Shown: piece after piece, positions 1 to 9,365 of the stretch
Position numbering within the stretch: the first letter of the stretch is position 1
Layout of the letters: each line of letters opens with the position of its first letter
Origin: Fibrobacter succinogenes
GTDB lineage: Bacteria > Fibrobacterota > Fibrobacteria > Fibrobacterales > Fibrobacteraceae
Reading direction: 5' to 3'
DNA length: 59,446 nucleotides
NCBI GenBank assembly: GCA_902794535.1
Contig: CADBHQ010000012.1
Coordinates: 1 to 59,446, forward strand
Notes under the pieces: model-generated
What the model was told of the DNA's origin: nothing
Seen by the model: the letters and a program-made list of their open reading frames with translations, nothing else
The model's database searches: none
Position numbers and translations under genes: made by a program

Positions 1-3
1 ACT

Positions 4-2277
4 ATGCTTTTCAATTTCGACATGATCCAGGGCGTCTATGCCCGCATTCCTGCCCGCGTTGAAGCTGCCCGCAAGCAGCTGGGCCGTCCGCTCACCCTCG
101 CCGAAAAGATTATCTACAGCCACCTGATCGATGGCGCCGAGAACAGGACTTATGAACGCGGCAAGGATTTTGCCGAATTCCACCCCGACCGCGTGGCCAT
201 GCAGGACGCAACCGCCCAGATGGCCCTGCTCCAGTTTACCACCGCCGGCAAGTCCCGCGTGGCAGTACCCAGCTCCGTGCACTGCGACCACTTGATTATC
301 GCCCGCGAAGGTGTCGAAAAGGACCTGCCCCGCGCCAAAGAAGAAAGCAAGGAAGTTTACGATTTCCTCCAGTCCGTGTCTGCCAAGTACGGCATTGACT
401 GCTGGCTCCCGGGTGCAGGCATCATCCACCAGGTGGTGCTCGAAAACTACGCCTTCCCGGGCGGAATGATGATCGGTACTGACTCCCACACCGTGAACGC
501 TGGCGGCCTCGGCATGCTCGCGATTGGCGTGGGCGGTGCAGACGCCGTGGACGCTATGGTCGGCCTCCCGTGGGAACTCAAGTACCCGAAGATGATCGGC
601 GTGAAGCTCACCGGCAAGCTCCAGGGCTTCGCTACCGCGAAGGACATCATCCTCAAGCTCGCAGGCATCTTGACCGTGAAGGGCGGCACCAACGCCATTA
701 TCGAATACTTCGGCGAAGGCGCACGCAGCCTCTCCGCAACAGGCAAGGCAACGATTGCGAACATGGGTGCCGAAGTGGGCGCAACATGTTCTACCTTCAG
801 CTACGACGACTCCATGAGCCGCTACCTCAAGGTCACCGGCCGCGCCGACGTTGCCGCCGCCGCCGACAAGATTGCAGAACACCTCAAGGCCGACCCCGAA
901 GTCGAAGCCAACCCGGAAAACTACTTTGACCGCGTCGTCGAAATCAACCTGAGCGAACTCGTGCCGCACTTCAACGGCCCGTTCAGCCCGGACCGCGCCT
1001 ACGCCGTGACCGACATGGCCGAAAGCCTCAAGGCCACCGAAACCAAGCCGGAATCTACGCCGGTCGTAAGCGCCGCCCTCATCGGTAGCTGCACAAACTC
1101 CAGCTACGAAGATTTGTTCATGGCAGCGAACATGATCAAGCAGGCCCTCGCGAAGGGTCTCAGCCCGAAGTGCCCGCTCCTCATCAACCCGGGGAGCGAA
1201 CAGGTGCGCTACACCGCCGAACGCGACGGTCTCATCGACTTGTTCAAGCAGTTCGGTGCCACCATCATGACGAACGCCTGCGGCCCTTGCATTGGCCGCT
1301 GGGACCGTGCCGGTGCCGATAAGAAGGAACTCAACACCATCGTCCACAGCTTTAACCGTAACTTCGCCAAGCGCGCCGACGGCAACCCGAACACCCACGC
1401 CTTTGTGGCAAGCCCGCTCATGGCCGTGATTGCAGCGCTCAGCGGCGACATCCGCTTCAACCCGATGACCGACACTCTCGTGAACAATGAGGGTAAGGCC
1501 GTAAAGCTCGACCCGCCGGAACAGTGCGAACTTCCGCCGAAGGGTTTCGAAGTTAAGGACGCTGGCTACCAGGCTCCGGCAGAAGACGGTTCCAAGATTA
1601 CCGTTTCCATCAATCCCGAAAGCAAGCGCCTCCAGGCCCTCGCCCCGTTCGCCGCCTGGGACGGCAAGGACATCGCCGGAGCCCCGATCCTCATCAAGGC
1701 CAAGGGCAAGTGCACCACCGACCATATCTCCATGGCTGGTCCGTGGCTCAACTACCGCGGTCACCTCGAAAACATTTCGAACAACATGCTCATCGGCGCC
1801 GTGAACGCCTTCAACGGCGAAACCAACAAGGTTCTCGGCAACGACGGTGCATACAAGGAAGTTCCGGAACTTGCCAAGCAGTACAAGGCTGCAGGTGTGG
1901 GCTCCATCGTGATTGGTGACGAAAACTACGGTGAAGGCTCCAGCCGCGAACACGCTGCCATGGAACCGCGCTTCCTCGGCGTGAAGGCCGTGATCGTGAA
2001 GAGCTTCGCCCGCATCCACGAAACGAACCTCAAGAAGCAGGGCATGCTGGCCCTCACCTTCAAGAATGCTGCCGATTACGACAAGATCCAGGAACAGGAC
2101 GTGTTCGACATCGTTGGCCTCACCAAGTTCGCCCCGGGTTCCGAGTTCACCCTCGTCGCCCACCACAAGGACGGCTCGGTGGACAACATCGCCCTGAGCC
2201 ACACCTACAACGAACAGCAGTGGGCATGGTTCAAGGCAGGTTCCGCCCTCAACCTGATTCGTGCGAACAACAAGTAA
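4..2277 (+). CDS. acn: Aconitate hydratase
   Basis: Aconitase of the TCA cycle; it interconverts citrate and isocitrate through cis-aconitate in the cytosol. The 757-residue length and sequence fit the mitochondrial-type aconitase family rather than bacterial AcnA (about 890 aa) or AcnB. The three [4Fe-4S] ligands are visible: C363 in SCTNSSYED, and C426 and C429 in ACGPCIGR. The substrate-binding GTDSHTVN motif lies near residue 160, and the C-terminal swivel domain carries [15 protein letters not shown]. The ATG lies 3 bases inside the window edge, so an upstream start cannot be excluded, but the N-terminus looks family-like. No clear terminator follows. Confidence 0.97.
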   Translation: MLFNFDMIQGVYARIPARVEAARKQLGRPLTLAEKIIYSHLIDGAENRTYERGKDFAEFHPDRVAMQDATAQMALLQFTTAGKSRVAVPSSVHCDHLIIAREGVEKDLPRAKEESKEVYDFLQSVSAKYGIDCWLPGAGIIHQVVLENYAFPGGMMIGTDSHTVNAGGLGMLAIGVGGADAVDAMVGLPWELKYPKMIGVKLTGKLQGFATAKDIILKLAGILTVKGGTNAIIEYFGEGARSLSATGKATIANMGAEVGATCSTFSYDDSMSRYLKVTGRADVAAAADKIAEHLKADPEVEANPENYFDRVVEINLSELVPHFNGPFSPDRAYAVTDMAESLKATETKPESTPVVSAALIGSCTNSSYEDLFMAANMIKQALAKGLSPKCPLLINPGSEQVRYTAERDGLIDLFKQFGATIMTNACGPCIGRWDRAGADKKELNTIVHSFNRNFAKRADGNPNTHAFVASPLMAVIAALSGDIRFNPMTDTLVNNEGKAVKLDPPEQCELPPKGFEVKDAGYQAPAEDGSKITVSINPESKRLQALAPFAAWDGKDIAGAPILIKAKGKCTTDHISMAGPWLNYRGHLENISNNMLIGAVNAFNGETNKVLGNDGAYKEVPELAKQYKAAGVGSIVIGDENYGEGSSREHAAMEPRFLGVKAVIVKSFARIHETNLKKQGMLALTFKNAADYDKIQEQDVFDIVGLTKFAPGSEFTLVAHHKDGSVDNIALSHTYNEQQWAWFKAGSALNLIRANNK

Positions 2278-2432
2278 GGTCCAAACCTGGCGGAGCTACC
2301 CCCAAAAGCGGAAAAACTGTTCATTTTTTGAAAATAACACAAAAACGTGACACTTTTTTCGCTTTTGATTATATATATTGAGGGTATAGCACCGTCGGGT
2401 GCCAAAAGATTTTATTTATTAAAAGGATAATT

Positions 2433-2957
2433 ATGCTTTCTTACGCTGAAGCCTACAAAATTGCAGCCGACGTCCACAAGAACCAGATGGACAAGGCCGG
2501 CGGCCCCTACATTGATTTTCTGCAGAACGTTGCAGACTACCTCAAGAACAAGGGTGAATCCGAAGAGGTTCAAACGCTCGCCATTTTGCAGGACTTGATT
2601 ACCGATTCTACCAAGAAAACCCCTGAAGAAGTGATCGCTATGGGCGTTCCGGCCGACATGGTCGAAAAGATCCAGAAGATGACTTACCACAAGAACCAGG
2701 GCTGGATCGACGAATACAGCTGCAAGCTGATGGCCGAAGGTGTCCCCGCCGAAGAAGCAAACTACGAAGCCCGCGAAAAGGAATTCGTGAAGTTCATGGG
2801 TACCCTCAAGGACGACCCGCTGATGGCCAAGGCCAAGAGCGCCATTCTGAACGTGCTTTTGGAAGACAAGTACATCAAGCGTCAGGAACGCCGCGAACTC
2901 AAGACCAAGTTCCGCCTCAAGAAGTACCAGGCGGCTATTGAAGCCCTTGGCGTGTAA
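2433..2957 (+). CDS. Degenerate HD-domain (RelA/SpoT N-terminal-like) protein
   Basis: A 174-residue soluble protein. The N-terminal 110 residues follow the layout of the (p)ppGpp hydrolase-type HD domain: a helix with H15 and Q18, then AGGPYID, then the position of the HD dyad followed by TPEEVIAMGVP and a helix. Metal-binding residues are lost, though. The His expected after YI is F29, and the HD dyad is Q53-D54. Hydrolysis by the usual mechanism is therefore unlikely, and a binding or regulatory role is more plausible (inference). It stands alone between aconitase and serC, with an AGGATAATT ribosome binding site before ATG and a strong terminator after it. Confidence 0.7.
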   Translation: MLSYAEAYKIAADVHKNQMDKAGGPYIDFLQNVADYLKNKGESEEVQTLAILQDLITDSTKKTPEEVIAMGVPADMVEKIQKMTYHKNQGWIDEYSCKLMAEGVPAEEANYEAREKEFVKFMGTLKDDPLMAKAKSAILNVLLEDKYIKRQERRELKTKFRLKKYQAAIEALGV

Positions 2958-2999
2958 CCCCATTCCGAATTCGGATTGCTGAGTTCAGAAACATTTTTT

Positions 3000-3028
3000 A
3001 TGGCAGACGAAAGTCTGCCATTTTCTTT
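3000..3028 (+). terminator. Rho-independent terminator after the HD-like gene
   Basis: A perfect 9-bp stem (ATGGCAGAC / GTCTGCCAT) with a GAAA loop is followed by TTTCTTTTT. It lies 43 bases after the HD-like stop codon. Confidence 0.9.
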
Positions 3029-3181
3029 TTGCGTTCCATCGCATTCCCATTGCAGTTCATCATAAGAGTTTTATCTCACATCAAAAAACAGTAGCCGAAA
3101 AAGCCGTATTTTGCTATTTTTACGCGCGTAATTTAAGAGTCCCCGTAAACCATGCGGGGCAAAACAAAAAGGAACACAACC

Positions 3182-4288
3182 ATGGCAAATAAAGTCTATA
3201 ACTTTAGCGCAGGACCGTCTGTCCTGCCCGAACAGGCACTCAAGGAAGCATCTGCTGCATGCATCGACTTCGAAAACAGCGGCATCAGCATTCTCTCCAT
3301 GAGTCACCGTTCAAAGCCGATTGAAAACATGTTCGCCCAGACGGAACAGTACCTCCGTGAATTGATGGGCATCCCTGAAGACTACGACATCGTTTTCCTC
3401 GGTGGTGGTTGCTCCCTTCTGTTCTGCATGCTCCCGATGAACTTCCTTGACCAGGACGCTACGGCAGACTACGCTCTGACTGGCGTTTGGGCAAACAAGG
3501 CTTACAAGGAAGCCAAGCAGTTCGGTAACGCTCTCGCCGCTTGCGACACCAAGTCCGAAACTTACAGCCGCATCGACAAGAACCTGAAGCTTTCCGACAA
3601 CGCCAGCTACCTCCACGTGACTGCCAACAACACCATCTACGGTACCGAATGGCACAACTTCCCGAAGCCGAAGTCCGGCTTCCTCATGGCAGACGTGAGC
3701 TCCGACTTCCTCGCCCGTAAGATCAACGTGTCTGACTTCGGCGTTGTGTACGGCGGCGCCCAGAAGAACATCAGCTGCGCTGGCGTGACTGTTACCATCA
3801 TCAAGAAGGGCCTCCTCGGCAAGGTGAACCGCACCATCCCGACCATGCTCAACTTCCAGACTCACATTGACGCAGCCAACATGTTCAACACTCCTCCGGT
3901 ATTCGCCGTGTACGTGATGAACCGCACCCTCAAGTGGCTCAAGGAATTCGGTGGCGTGGACGCAATCGAAAAGGTGAACCGCTCCAAGGCCGCTCTCCTC
4001 TACAGCGCCCTCGACAACTCCAAGGTGTTCGTCGGTACCGCTGCTAAGGAAGACCGCTCCATCATGAACGTTCCGTTCGTGTTCAACAAGGACGTGGTTG
4101 CCGCTGACAAGGCTGACGATCTCGCTAAGGAATTCCTCGAATTTGCAAAGGCTCGCGGTCTGCAGCAGCTCAAGGGTCACCGCTCCGTGGGTGGTTTCCG
4201 CGCATCCATCTACAACGCAATGCCGGTCGAAGGCGTGCAGGCTCTCGTTGACTGCCTTGGCGACTTCGAAAAGAAGGTGCTCGGTTAA
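3182..4288 (+). CDS. serC: Phosphoserine aminotransferase
   Basis: PLP-dependent aminotransferase of serine biosynthesis (3-phosphohydroxypyruvate to phosphoserine, with glutamate as donor) and of pyridoxine synthesis. With this start it has 368 residues, close to the usual 360. It begins MANKVYNFSAGPSVLPEQAL, the canonical SerC N-terminus with the NFSAGP motif. The Schiff-base lysine is K195 in GGAQKNIS, and the C-terminal HRSVGGFRASIYNA motif is typical. An in-frame ATG lies 30 bases upstream at 3152, but 3182 is preferred because AAGGAAC sits just before it and the family motif starts there. It is monocistronic and ends at a strong hairpin. Confidence 0.97.
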   Translation: MANKVYNFSAGPSVLPEQALKEASAACIDFENSGISILSMSHRSKPIENMFAQTEQYLRELMGIPEDYDIVFLGGGCSLLFCMLPMNFLDQDATADYALTGVWANKAYKEAKQFGNALAACDTKSETYSRIDKNLKLSDNASYLHVTANNTIYGTEWHNFPKPKSGFLMADVSSDFLARKINVSDFGVVYGGAQKNISCAGVTVTIIKKGLLGKVNRTIPTMLNFQTHIDAANMFNTPPVFAVYVMNRTLKWLKEFGGVDAIEKVNRSKAALLYSALDNSKVFVGTAAKEDRSIMNVPFVFNKDVVAADKADDLAKEFLEFAKARGLQQLKGHRSVGGFRASIYNAMPVEGVQALVDCLGDFEKKVLG

Positions 4289-4315
4289 TTAATCCGAACC
4301 CTCTCGAAACAATTC

Positions 4316-4346
4316 AAAAAGCCTCGGTGAAAACCGAGGCTTTTTC
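4316..4346 (+). terminator. serC terminator
   Basis: An 8-bp stem (GCCTCGGT / ACCGAGGC) closed by a GAAA tetraloop, preceded by A5 and followed by T5. Confidence 0.95.
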
Positions 4347-4364
4347 GTTTATAAAATTGATTAA

Positions 4365-4396
4365 GATTGCTTCCCCTCTTCGAGGGTCGCAATGAC
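4365..4396. repeat. Short mobile extragenic repeat
   Basis: A 32-base sequence running from GATTGCTTCCCC through TTCGAGGG to TCGCAATGAC. It matches the general form of the GATTGCTTCG...CGCAATGAC short repeats that I recall scattered through many bacterial genomes. It sits directly after the gerW-like stop codon (4401, minus strand). It contains a small dyad, CCCTCTTCGAGGG. Confidence 0.5.
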
Positions 4397-4400
4397 GTTA

Positions 4401-4730
4401 TTAATCTTCGCTTTTCTTGAACTTGTTCACCACGTCGGGCACGATGTCCATGACCTTGGAGACAAGCGAACTGTCCTTGCTGATGGGCATCACGCGCACA
4501 TCGTCACCCTTAATCACGAGGAATGCGACCGGTTCCACCGAGGCGCCACCGCCAGAGGCAGAAGTATCACCCTTGGACTGGTGACCACCAAAACCGAAGC
4601 CCACCGACACGCGGCTCACGGGCACAACGGTAGATTCACCGGCCTGAATGGGGTTACCGATAACCGTTTCCGCCTTAGTGATGAAACGGAGCTTTTCCAA
4701 AAGAGTTTCTGCAAGTTTTTCAATAGCCAT
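4401..4730 (-). CDS. GerW/YtfJ family protein
   Basis: A 109-residue protein of the GerW (YtfJ) family, first known from Bacillus spore germination but widespread in non-spore-formers. The family core is visible: ETVIGNPIQAGESTVVPVSRVSVGFGFGG, then a Gly/Ser/Ala-rich loop (residues 57-66), then a beta-rich half with VIKGDDVRVMPIS. Its exact job in non-sporulating bacteria is unknown. A TATATT box lies 7 bases before the start codon, so the mRNA is probably leaderless. It is the next gene downstream of the minus-strand lipoprotein gene, separated by only 23 bases. Confidence 0.85.
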   Translation of the reverse strand: MAIEKLAETLLEKLRFITKAETVIGNPIQAGESTVVPVSRVSVGFGFGGHQSKGDTSASGGGASVEPVAFLVIKGDDVRVMPISKDSSLVSKVMDIVPDVVNKFKKSED

Positions 4731-4734
4731 GTCT

Positions 4735-4742
4735 TTAATATA
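4735..4742 (-). promoter_or_regulatory. -10 box (TATATTAA), leaderless-type
   Basis: TATATT at 4742-4737 on the minus strand. Seven bases downstream is exactly the A of the GerW-like start codon (4730). No ribosome binding site fits in between. Confidence 0.5.
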
Positions 4743-4753
4743 ACAAATAAAAG

Positions 4754-5593
4754 TTAAAAACGCGCCTCAAAAATGCGGTCGCTGGCAGTAAAGAACGTGC
4801 GTTCCAAGTCCGGCCAAGACATATAGCCCCAGACAACAGCGACTCGCCCACCAGACAAACGACTTGCGATTCCGTAAGAGCCTTCGCCCGCTTCAAAGTA
4901 AACGCAATCATTTGCCGTAACAATCTCGTTCGGAGTCACCTGCTTAAGGCCCGACGCCCATGTTTCAAACGCATCAGATTCTACCTGGTCCCAACTGCGG
5001 GCCACATTCCAACGCAAGTTGCCGTCGCGGTAGCTTTGCACCAACACTGGGAAGGTCGACTTGACACCCATGAAGAATCGGGTTTCTATAGAGGCGCGGC
5101 CTTGTTCACGGTGTTCAAACGGCAAGCTCAAAAACGCCTGCGGGAATCCACCATGGTAGCCCGGGAACTTGCGCACGTAATCTTCCAGGTCAGCGCGCTC
5201 GTAACGGCGGTAGCTGTCATGCCTAAAGATAAAGATGCGCTTGTCAGCGCGGAAACTCTGTTCCAAGAAGTTTCCCCTCAAAATCGGGATGCTGCCCTGG
5301 AAATGTCCGCTGTTCATGTAATAGTCAAGCGCGTAAACATCGCTTTCGAATTCAAGCACCGATACGCCGAGCGTATCGCCGAGCATGATGGCGTAGCGGT
5401 AATCGTAGCGGCGTTCCAACGAAGGAATTTCAGCATTCTTCGAAGAATCAGCCTTGAACGAAGCCGGGCTCAAACGCTTGTAAGTAATCGAGGAATAATC
5501 AATCGGTTTTTCCACTTTCTTTTGGCAGCCTGCCACAAGCGCGACAACGCTTGCAACCAGAACCATCTTAAAGAATCGAGAAGAAAAACGCAT
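4754..5593 (-). CDS. Predicted lipoprotein of unknown function
   Basis: A 279-residue protein with a lipoprotein signal: positively charged start, hydrophobic segment MVLVASVVALVAGC, and a lipobox Cys at residue 23. The mature part has no family I recognise. It is mixed alpha/beta with many aromatic and Arg residues (RRYDYRYAIMLGDTLGVSVLEFESD, a GSIPILRG segment, FFMGVKSTFPV). The layout suggests a periplasm-facing envelope protein, but this is not established. A TAAATT box ends exactly 7 bases before the start codon. The GerW-like gene follows 23 bases on, so the two may share regulation. Confidence 0.75.
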   Translation of the reverse strand: MRFSSRFFKMVLVASVVALVAGCQKKVEKPIDYSSITYKRLSPASFKADSSKNAEIPSLERRYDYRYAIMLGDTLGVSVLEFESDVYALDYYMNSGHFQGSIPILRGNFLEQSFRADKRIFIFRHDSYRRYERADLEDYVRKFPGYHGGFPQAFLSLPFEHREQGRASIETRFFMGVKSTFPVLVQSYRDGNLRWNVARSWDQVESDAFETWASGLKQVTPNEIVTANDCVYFEAGEGSYGIASRLSGGRVAVVWGYMSWPDLERTFFTASDRIFEARF

Positions 5594-5633
5594 AGCCTAA
5601 ATTTAGTTAATAGTTGGTAGAACTTAGAAATTT

Positions 5634-6506
5634 CTACTCTGCAAAACTGCAATATTCCCGCAGGGGGCATTTGCGGCAATGGTCAGTAGAACAGCGGCAA
5701 ATAAAGCCTTCGATACCGTCTTCCAAGTAGAATTGCAAACTGTGCGCGGCCACGTAGGCGGTCAAGGCGTCGACCTTCGACTTTTTCACCTCGACATTTT
5801 CGGACTGTTCCATCAAATGCTGCACCAGCGCCACATACACATCCGTCGCGAGTTTCTGCTTTTGCGCAGGCTCCAAGTCCGCAAAGCCGTCGCTTGCAGG
5901 CCCAAGAATCGAGAGGTAGCGGCGAGCGCCCATGGTTAAAGGCAGGGGCGGCCATTTAGGCGAAGGCGCACAGTCGAGCGAAAGCCCCACCGGAGCAGGC
6001 GCGAGCAAGCGATAAATTGCGGCACAGACTTTCGGGCGCGGGTTTCCCTTGCCCATAAAGTAAATTTCGCCAAGGTCTCGCCAAAGTTCTTCGGGCGTGC
6101 GGGACTTGAGCCATCCCTGCAAATCCTCGTGTCGACGAACAAAGAGCCCGACACTCCAGAAAATTCCCGCCACATTTTCAAACAGACTCCAGGTGCGGCA
6201 ACCGAATGCAGATTCTACACAGGCTTCAATATCCTGCGCCTTCGGCACCGGCAGCGTCCAAAGTTTTTCGCCAGGGAATTTTTCGTTCAACGCCTGCAAA
6301 AGCGTCACAAATTCCGGGTAGCTTACATCTTGAAAAAGCGCAGTGCCTAAAAGCGTCCACGCGATGCGTTCATTCACGCCCTTTTCAAGCTTTGCGACCG
6401 CAAGCACCGGGTCGTCGATTCGGGCAAACAATCGCACGAATTCCGCCGTCGCCTTGAACAACGCGGGCTCATCGTGAATAAATCGCTTGACCGAGACCAT
6501 CGGCAA
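5634..6506 (-). CDS. Divergent endonuclease III-like protein with [4Fe-4S] loop
   Basis: A 290-residue protein without obvious close family. Its extreme C-terminus has cysteines 270, 277, 280 and 286, spaced C-X6-C-X2-C-X5-C. That is exactly the iron-sulfur loop of endonuclease III/MutY-type HhH-GPD DNA glycosylases. The early segment LLGTALFQDVSYPEFVTLL resembles the family's first helices, but I cannot place the helix-hairpin-helix Lys or the catalytic Asp with confidence. It could be a divergent base-excision glycosylase or a relic that kept only the cluster. It lies between psd (upstream, 11 bases away, same strand) and the lipoprotein gene, so it may be co-transcribed with psd. Confidence 0.6.
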   Translation of the reverse strand: MPMVSVKRFIHDEPALFKATAEFVRLFARIDDPVLAVAKLEKGVNERIAWTLLGTALFQDVSYPEFVTLLQALNEKFPGEKLWTLPVPKAQDIEACVESAFGCRTWSLFENVAGIFWSVGLFVRRHEDLQGWLKSRTPEELWRDLGEIYFMGKGNPRPKVCAAIYRLLAPAPVGLSLDCAPSPKWPPLPLTMGARRYLSILGPASDGFADLEPAQKQKLATDVYVALVQHLMEQSENVEVKKSKVDALTAYVAAHSLQFYLEDGIEGFICRCSTDHCRKCPLREYCSFAE

Positions 6507-6517
6507 AACCTAAAATA

Positions 6518-7369
6518 TTAGAGGGCCTCGCCCACCTTCACGGCAGTTCCTACGCGGCTCTGGAAGAGTCCCGGATTCCTTTCGCGGATTTTCTTGTCGA
6601 CCACGAGAATCACGGTGCTGCCCATTTCAAAACGGCCCAGTTCGCCACCCTTTTCCACGGTGATTTTCTGAGCGGGTTTCCAGTCGTAACGCTTGCAGTT
6701 GCGCGGAAGCTTGCCCGCATTCACCAGGAGTTCGTCTGTGTAGGCGACTCCAATGCGGCCCACATTCGTGGCACCGACCTTGACCACCAGCATTTCAGAA
6801 CCATCGTCCAAGCGGATATGGCTCGTGAGGCGTTCGTTGATGCAGAACAGGCCTTCTACGCGTTCCACGCTGCCGACATTCACCGGCCAAAGTGTACCCG
6901 GGCAGTAGCTGGCGCCCACCACTTCGCCCTTCACGGGGCTATGAATGCGGTGGTAGTTGAACGGAGCCAAGTAAATCGTTGCAAAGGCGCCGCCTTCAAA
7001 GCGTGCAGCCATTTCTTCGTCGCGGAGCAGGTCCTTGAGCGTATAGGTCTTGCCCTTGGCCTGAATCAGCTCTTGCTTTTCGTCGAAAGTTGCCGTCTGC
7101 GAAAGCACGCCATCCACCGGCGACACGATTTCGGAATCAGCAATCGGACGCATGCCCGGCTTGAGCCTACGGATAAAAAGTTCACCAATGTTGGCGTAAT
7201 GATCAATCGGGAATTCCGATTCTTCCATATTCAGCTTATAATAAGCAGCAAAAGCGTTGCGCGCCTTCTTGGAAATCACGGGCAGCTTGAGACGGGTCAA
7301 CGCACCGAAGGCACGGCTAGCGGCATTCTTCGGCAACAACTTCATAAAGACATAAAAAGCAGTATTCAT
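6518..7369 (-). CDS. psd: Phosphatidylserine decarboxylase proenzyme
   Basis: Converts phosphatidylserine to phosphatidylethanolamine at the inner membrane. The 283 residues fit the bacterial Psd type. Recognisable motifs are the SPVDG block near residue 85, APFNYHRIHSPVKGEV (His residues of the active site), and M249-G250-S251-T252 near the C-terminus. The latter corresponds to the LGST self-cleavage site, where the Ser becomes the pyruvoyl group. The LGST Leu is Met here, a mild change. A TACTTT box lies 9 bases before the start codon and no ribosome binding site is evident. It is divergent from parE. Confidence 0.95.
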   Translation of the reverse strand: MNTAFYVFMKLLPKNAASRAFGALTRLKLPVISKKARNAFAAYYKLNMEESEFPIDHYANIGELFIRRLKPGMRPIADSEIVSPVDGVLSQTATFDEKQELIQAKGKTYTLKDLLRDEEMAARFEGGAFATIYLAPFNYHRIHSPVKGEVVGASYCPGTLWPVNVGSVERVEGLFCINERLTSHIRLDDGSEMLVVKVGATNVGRIGVAYTDELLVNAGKLPRNCKRYDWKPAQKITVEKGGELGRFEMGSTVILVVDKKIRERNPGLFQSRVGTAVKVGEAL

Positions 7370-7491
7370 ACAGGCTAAAAGTAGAAAAATCCAACTTGTT
7401 GGTCATTGACCGCCCCTGATTCATTATTAATAGCAAATAAACTGCACACTTGCACACTAGTTGTATTTTTTGTATATTGTGTCTGGAGCGA

Positions 7492-7529
7492 TTTTGACAC
7501 TCAGCTGTCAAAAAAAATGTTTATCTTTG
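7492..7529 (+). promoter_or_regulatory. Dyad and TAnnTTTG box upstream of parE
   Basis: A perfect 8-bp inverted repeat (TTTTGACA / TGTCAAAA, 6-base spacer) at 7492-7513 contains a TTGACA box. TATCTTTG at 7522-7529 matches the FCB-group -7 consensus TAnnTTTG. The spacing between the two (25 bases) is longer than usual, so the dyad may be an operator rather than the -35. Confidence 0.45.
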
Positions 7530-7565
7530 TACCGACTTAAATTTTAACGAGAGTTTCTAATTACT

Positions 7566-9365
7566 ATGGCAGCAGCAAAGTATACCGAAGACAGCATTAG
7601 AACACTGGAATGGAACGAACATATCCGCGAACGTCCGGGTATGTACATCGGCAAGCTCGGCGACGGCAACAGCCCCGACGACGGCATTTATGTGCTGGTT
7701 AAGGAAATTATCGACAACTCCATCGACGAATTCGTGATGGGTGCCGGTAAGCAGATTATCATAGACATTGAAGACCACAGCGCCCGCGTACGTGACTACG
7801 GCCGCGGCATTCCGCTGGGCAAGGTCATCGACTGCGTATCGAAGATTAACACCGGCGGTAAGTACGACTCCGAAGCCTTCCAGAAATCCGTGGGCTTGAA
7901 CGGTGTGGGTACCAAGGCGGTGAACGCACTTTCGACCAAGTTCATCGTGAAGAGTTTCCGCGACGGCCGCGTCAAGGAAGCCGAATTCAGCAAGGGCAAG
8001 CTTGTCCGCGAAGAACGCGAAAAGAATACGACCGAAAAGAACGGTACCGAAATCTACTTTGAACCGGATGCCAGCATTTTCAAGAATTTCCGCTTCTTGC
8101 CGGGCTACATGGAAGAAAAGGTCTGGAACTACGCCTACCTGAACAACGGCCTTTCGCTGGTGATGAACGGCAAGACCTACAACAGCCCGAACGGCCTTCT
8201 GGACCTGTTGCAGAACCATGTGGACGATTCTATCCGCTACCCAGTGGCCCACTTTAAGGCAAACGATATCGAAGTCGCCTTTACGCACGGCAACCAGTAC
8301 GGCGAGCACTACTACAGCTTTGTGAACGGTCAGCACACCACGCAGGGCGGTACACACCAGCAGGCCTTCCGCGAAGGCATTGTGAAGGGCGCCCGTGACC
8401 ACTTCAAGAAGGACTTGGATCCGGCCGACGTGCGTAACTGCATTATCGGCGCCATTTCCGTGCGCATTCAGGAACCGGTTTTCGAATCACAGACCAAGAC
8501 CAAGCTCGGTTCGACGACGGTCGCTCCGGGTGGTGCCCAACTGCGTACCTGGATTGTGGATTACGTCGCCTCGCAGCTCGACAACTACCTGCACAAGAAT
8601 CCGGAAACTGAAAAGGCCCTTTTAAACCGCATTACGCAGAACGAACGCGAACGCAAGGAAATCGCGGGCATCAAGAAGCTCGCGAATGACCGTGCCAAGA
8701 AGGCGAACCTGCACAACCGCAAGCTGCGCGACTGCAAGATTCACCTGACTGACGTCAAGAACCAGCTGAACCGCGAAACCATGATCTTCATTACCGAAGG
8801 TGACTCTGCATCGGGTTCTATTACCAAGGCACGTAACGTGCAGACGCAGGCCGTGTTCAGCTTGCGCGGTAAGCCGCTCAACAGCTTCGGCATGACCAAG
8901 AAGGTCGTATACGAAAACGAAGAATTCAACCTGCTGCAGCACGCTCTCGATATCGAAAACGGTCTCGAGAACCTCCGCTACGACAAGGTGATTATCGCGA
9001 CCGATGCTGATGTGGACGGTATGCATATTCGTCTGCTCCTCATGACCTTCTTCTTGCAATTCTTCCCCGAACTCGTGGAACAGAAGCACCTGTTCATTCT
9101 GCAGACGCCGCTTTTCCGAGTGCGTAACAAGCAGGTGACCAAGTACTGCTACGACGAAACGGAGCGCGACAGAGCCGCCAAGGAAATCGGCAAGACCGGT
9201 CTCGAGATCACTCGATTCAAAGGTCTCGGCGAAATTTCTCCGGAAGAATTCGGCCAGTTCATCGGCGAAGACATGCGCCTTGAAACAGTGGTGCTTCCGC
9301 CCGATGCCTCGTTCGGCAAGATGCTCGCCTACTACATGGGCAACAACACGCCGCAGCGTCAATGA
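7566..9365 (+). CDS. parE: DNA topoisomerase IV (gyrase-type) subunit B
   Basis: ATPase/TOPRIM subunit of a type IIA topoisomerase, which pairs with a ParC/GyrA subunit to decatenate or relax DNA. The 599 residues match ParE-type proteins, without the large insertion of many GyrB. In order: GHKL ATPase with [17 protein letters not shown] and [14 protein letters not shown]; transducer domain; TOPRIM with E411 in EGDSASG and the DADVDG acidic triad D480/D482/D484; C-terminal RFKGLGE. It resembles Bacteroidetes ParE most. No A subunit is adjacent, so gyrase-like activity cannot be excluded. Confidence 0.92.
   Translation: MAAAKYTEDSIRTLEWNEHIRERPGMYIGKLGDGNSPDDGIYVLVKEIIDNSIDEFVMGAGKQIIIDIEDHSARVRDYGRGIPLGKVIDCVSKINTGGKYDSEAFQKSVGLNGVGTKAVNALSTKFIVKSFRDGRVKEAEFSKGKLVREEREKNTTEKNGTEIYFEPDASIFKNFRFLPGYMEEKVWNYAYLNNGLSLVMNGKTYNSPNGLLDLLQNHVDDSIRYPVAHFKANDIEVAFTHGNQYGEHYYSFVNGQHTTQGGTHQQAFREGIVKGARDHFKKDLDPADVRNCIIGAISVRIQEPVFESQTKTKLGSTTVAPGGAQLRTWIVDYVASQLDNYLHKNPETEKALLNRITQNERERKEIAGIKKLANDRAKKANLHNRKLRDCKIHLTDVKNQLNRETMIFITEGDSASGSITKARNVQTQAVFSLRGKPLNSFGMTKKVVYENEEFNLLQHALDIENGLENLRYDKVIIATDADVDGMHIRLLLMTFFLQFFPELVEQKHLFILQTPLFRVRNKQVTKYCYDETERDRAAKEIGKTGLEITRFKGLGEISPEEFGQFIGEDMRLETVVLPPDASFGKMLAYYMGNNTPQRQ

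Noticed and set aside
3311..4180. A 289-codon minus-strand frame over serC
   Set aside because: Antisense shadow of a clear PLP enzyme gene; composition rich in V, H and E with no family signature.
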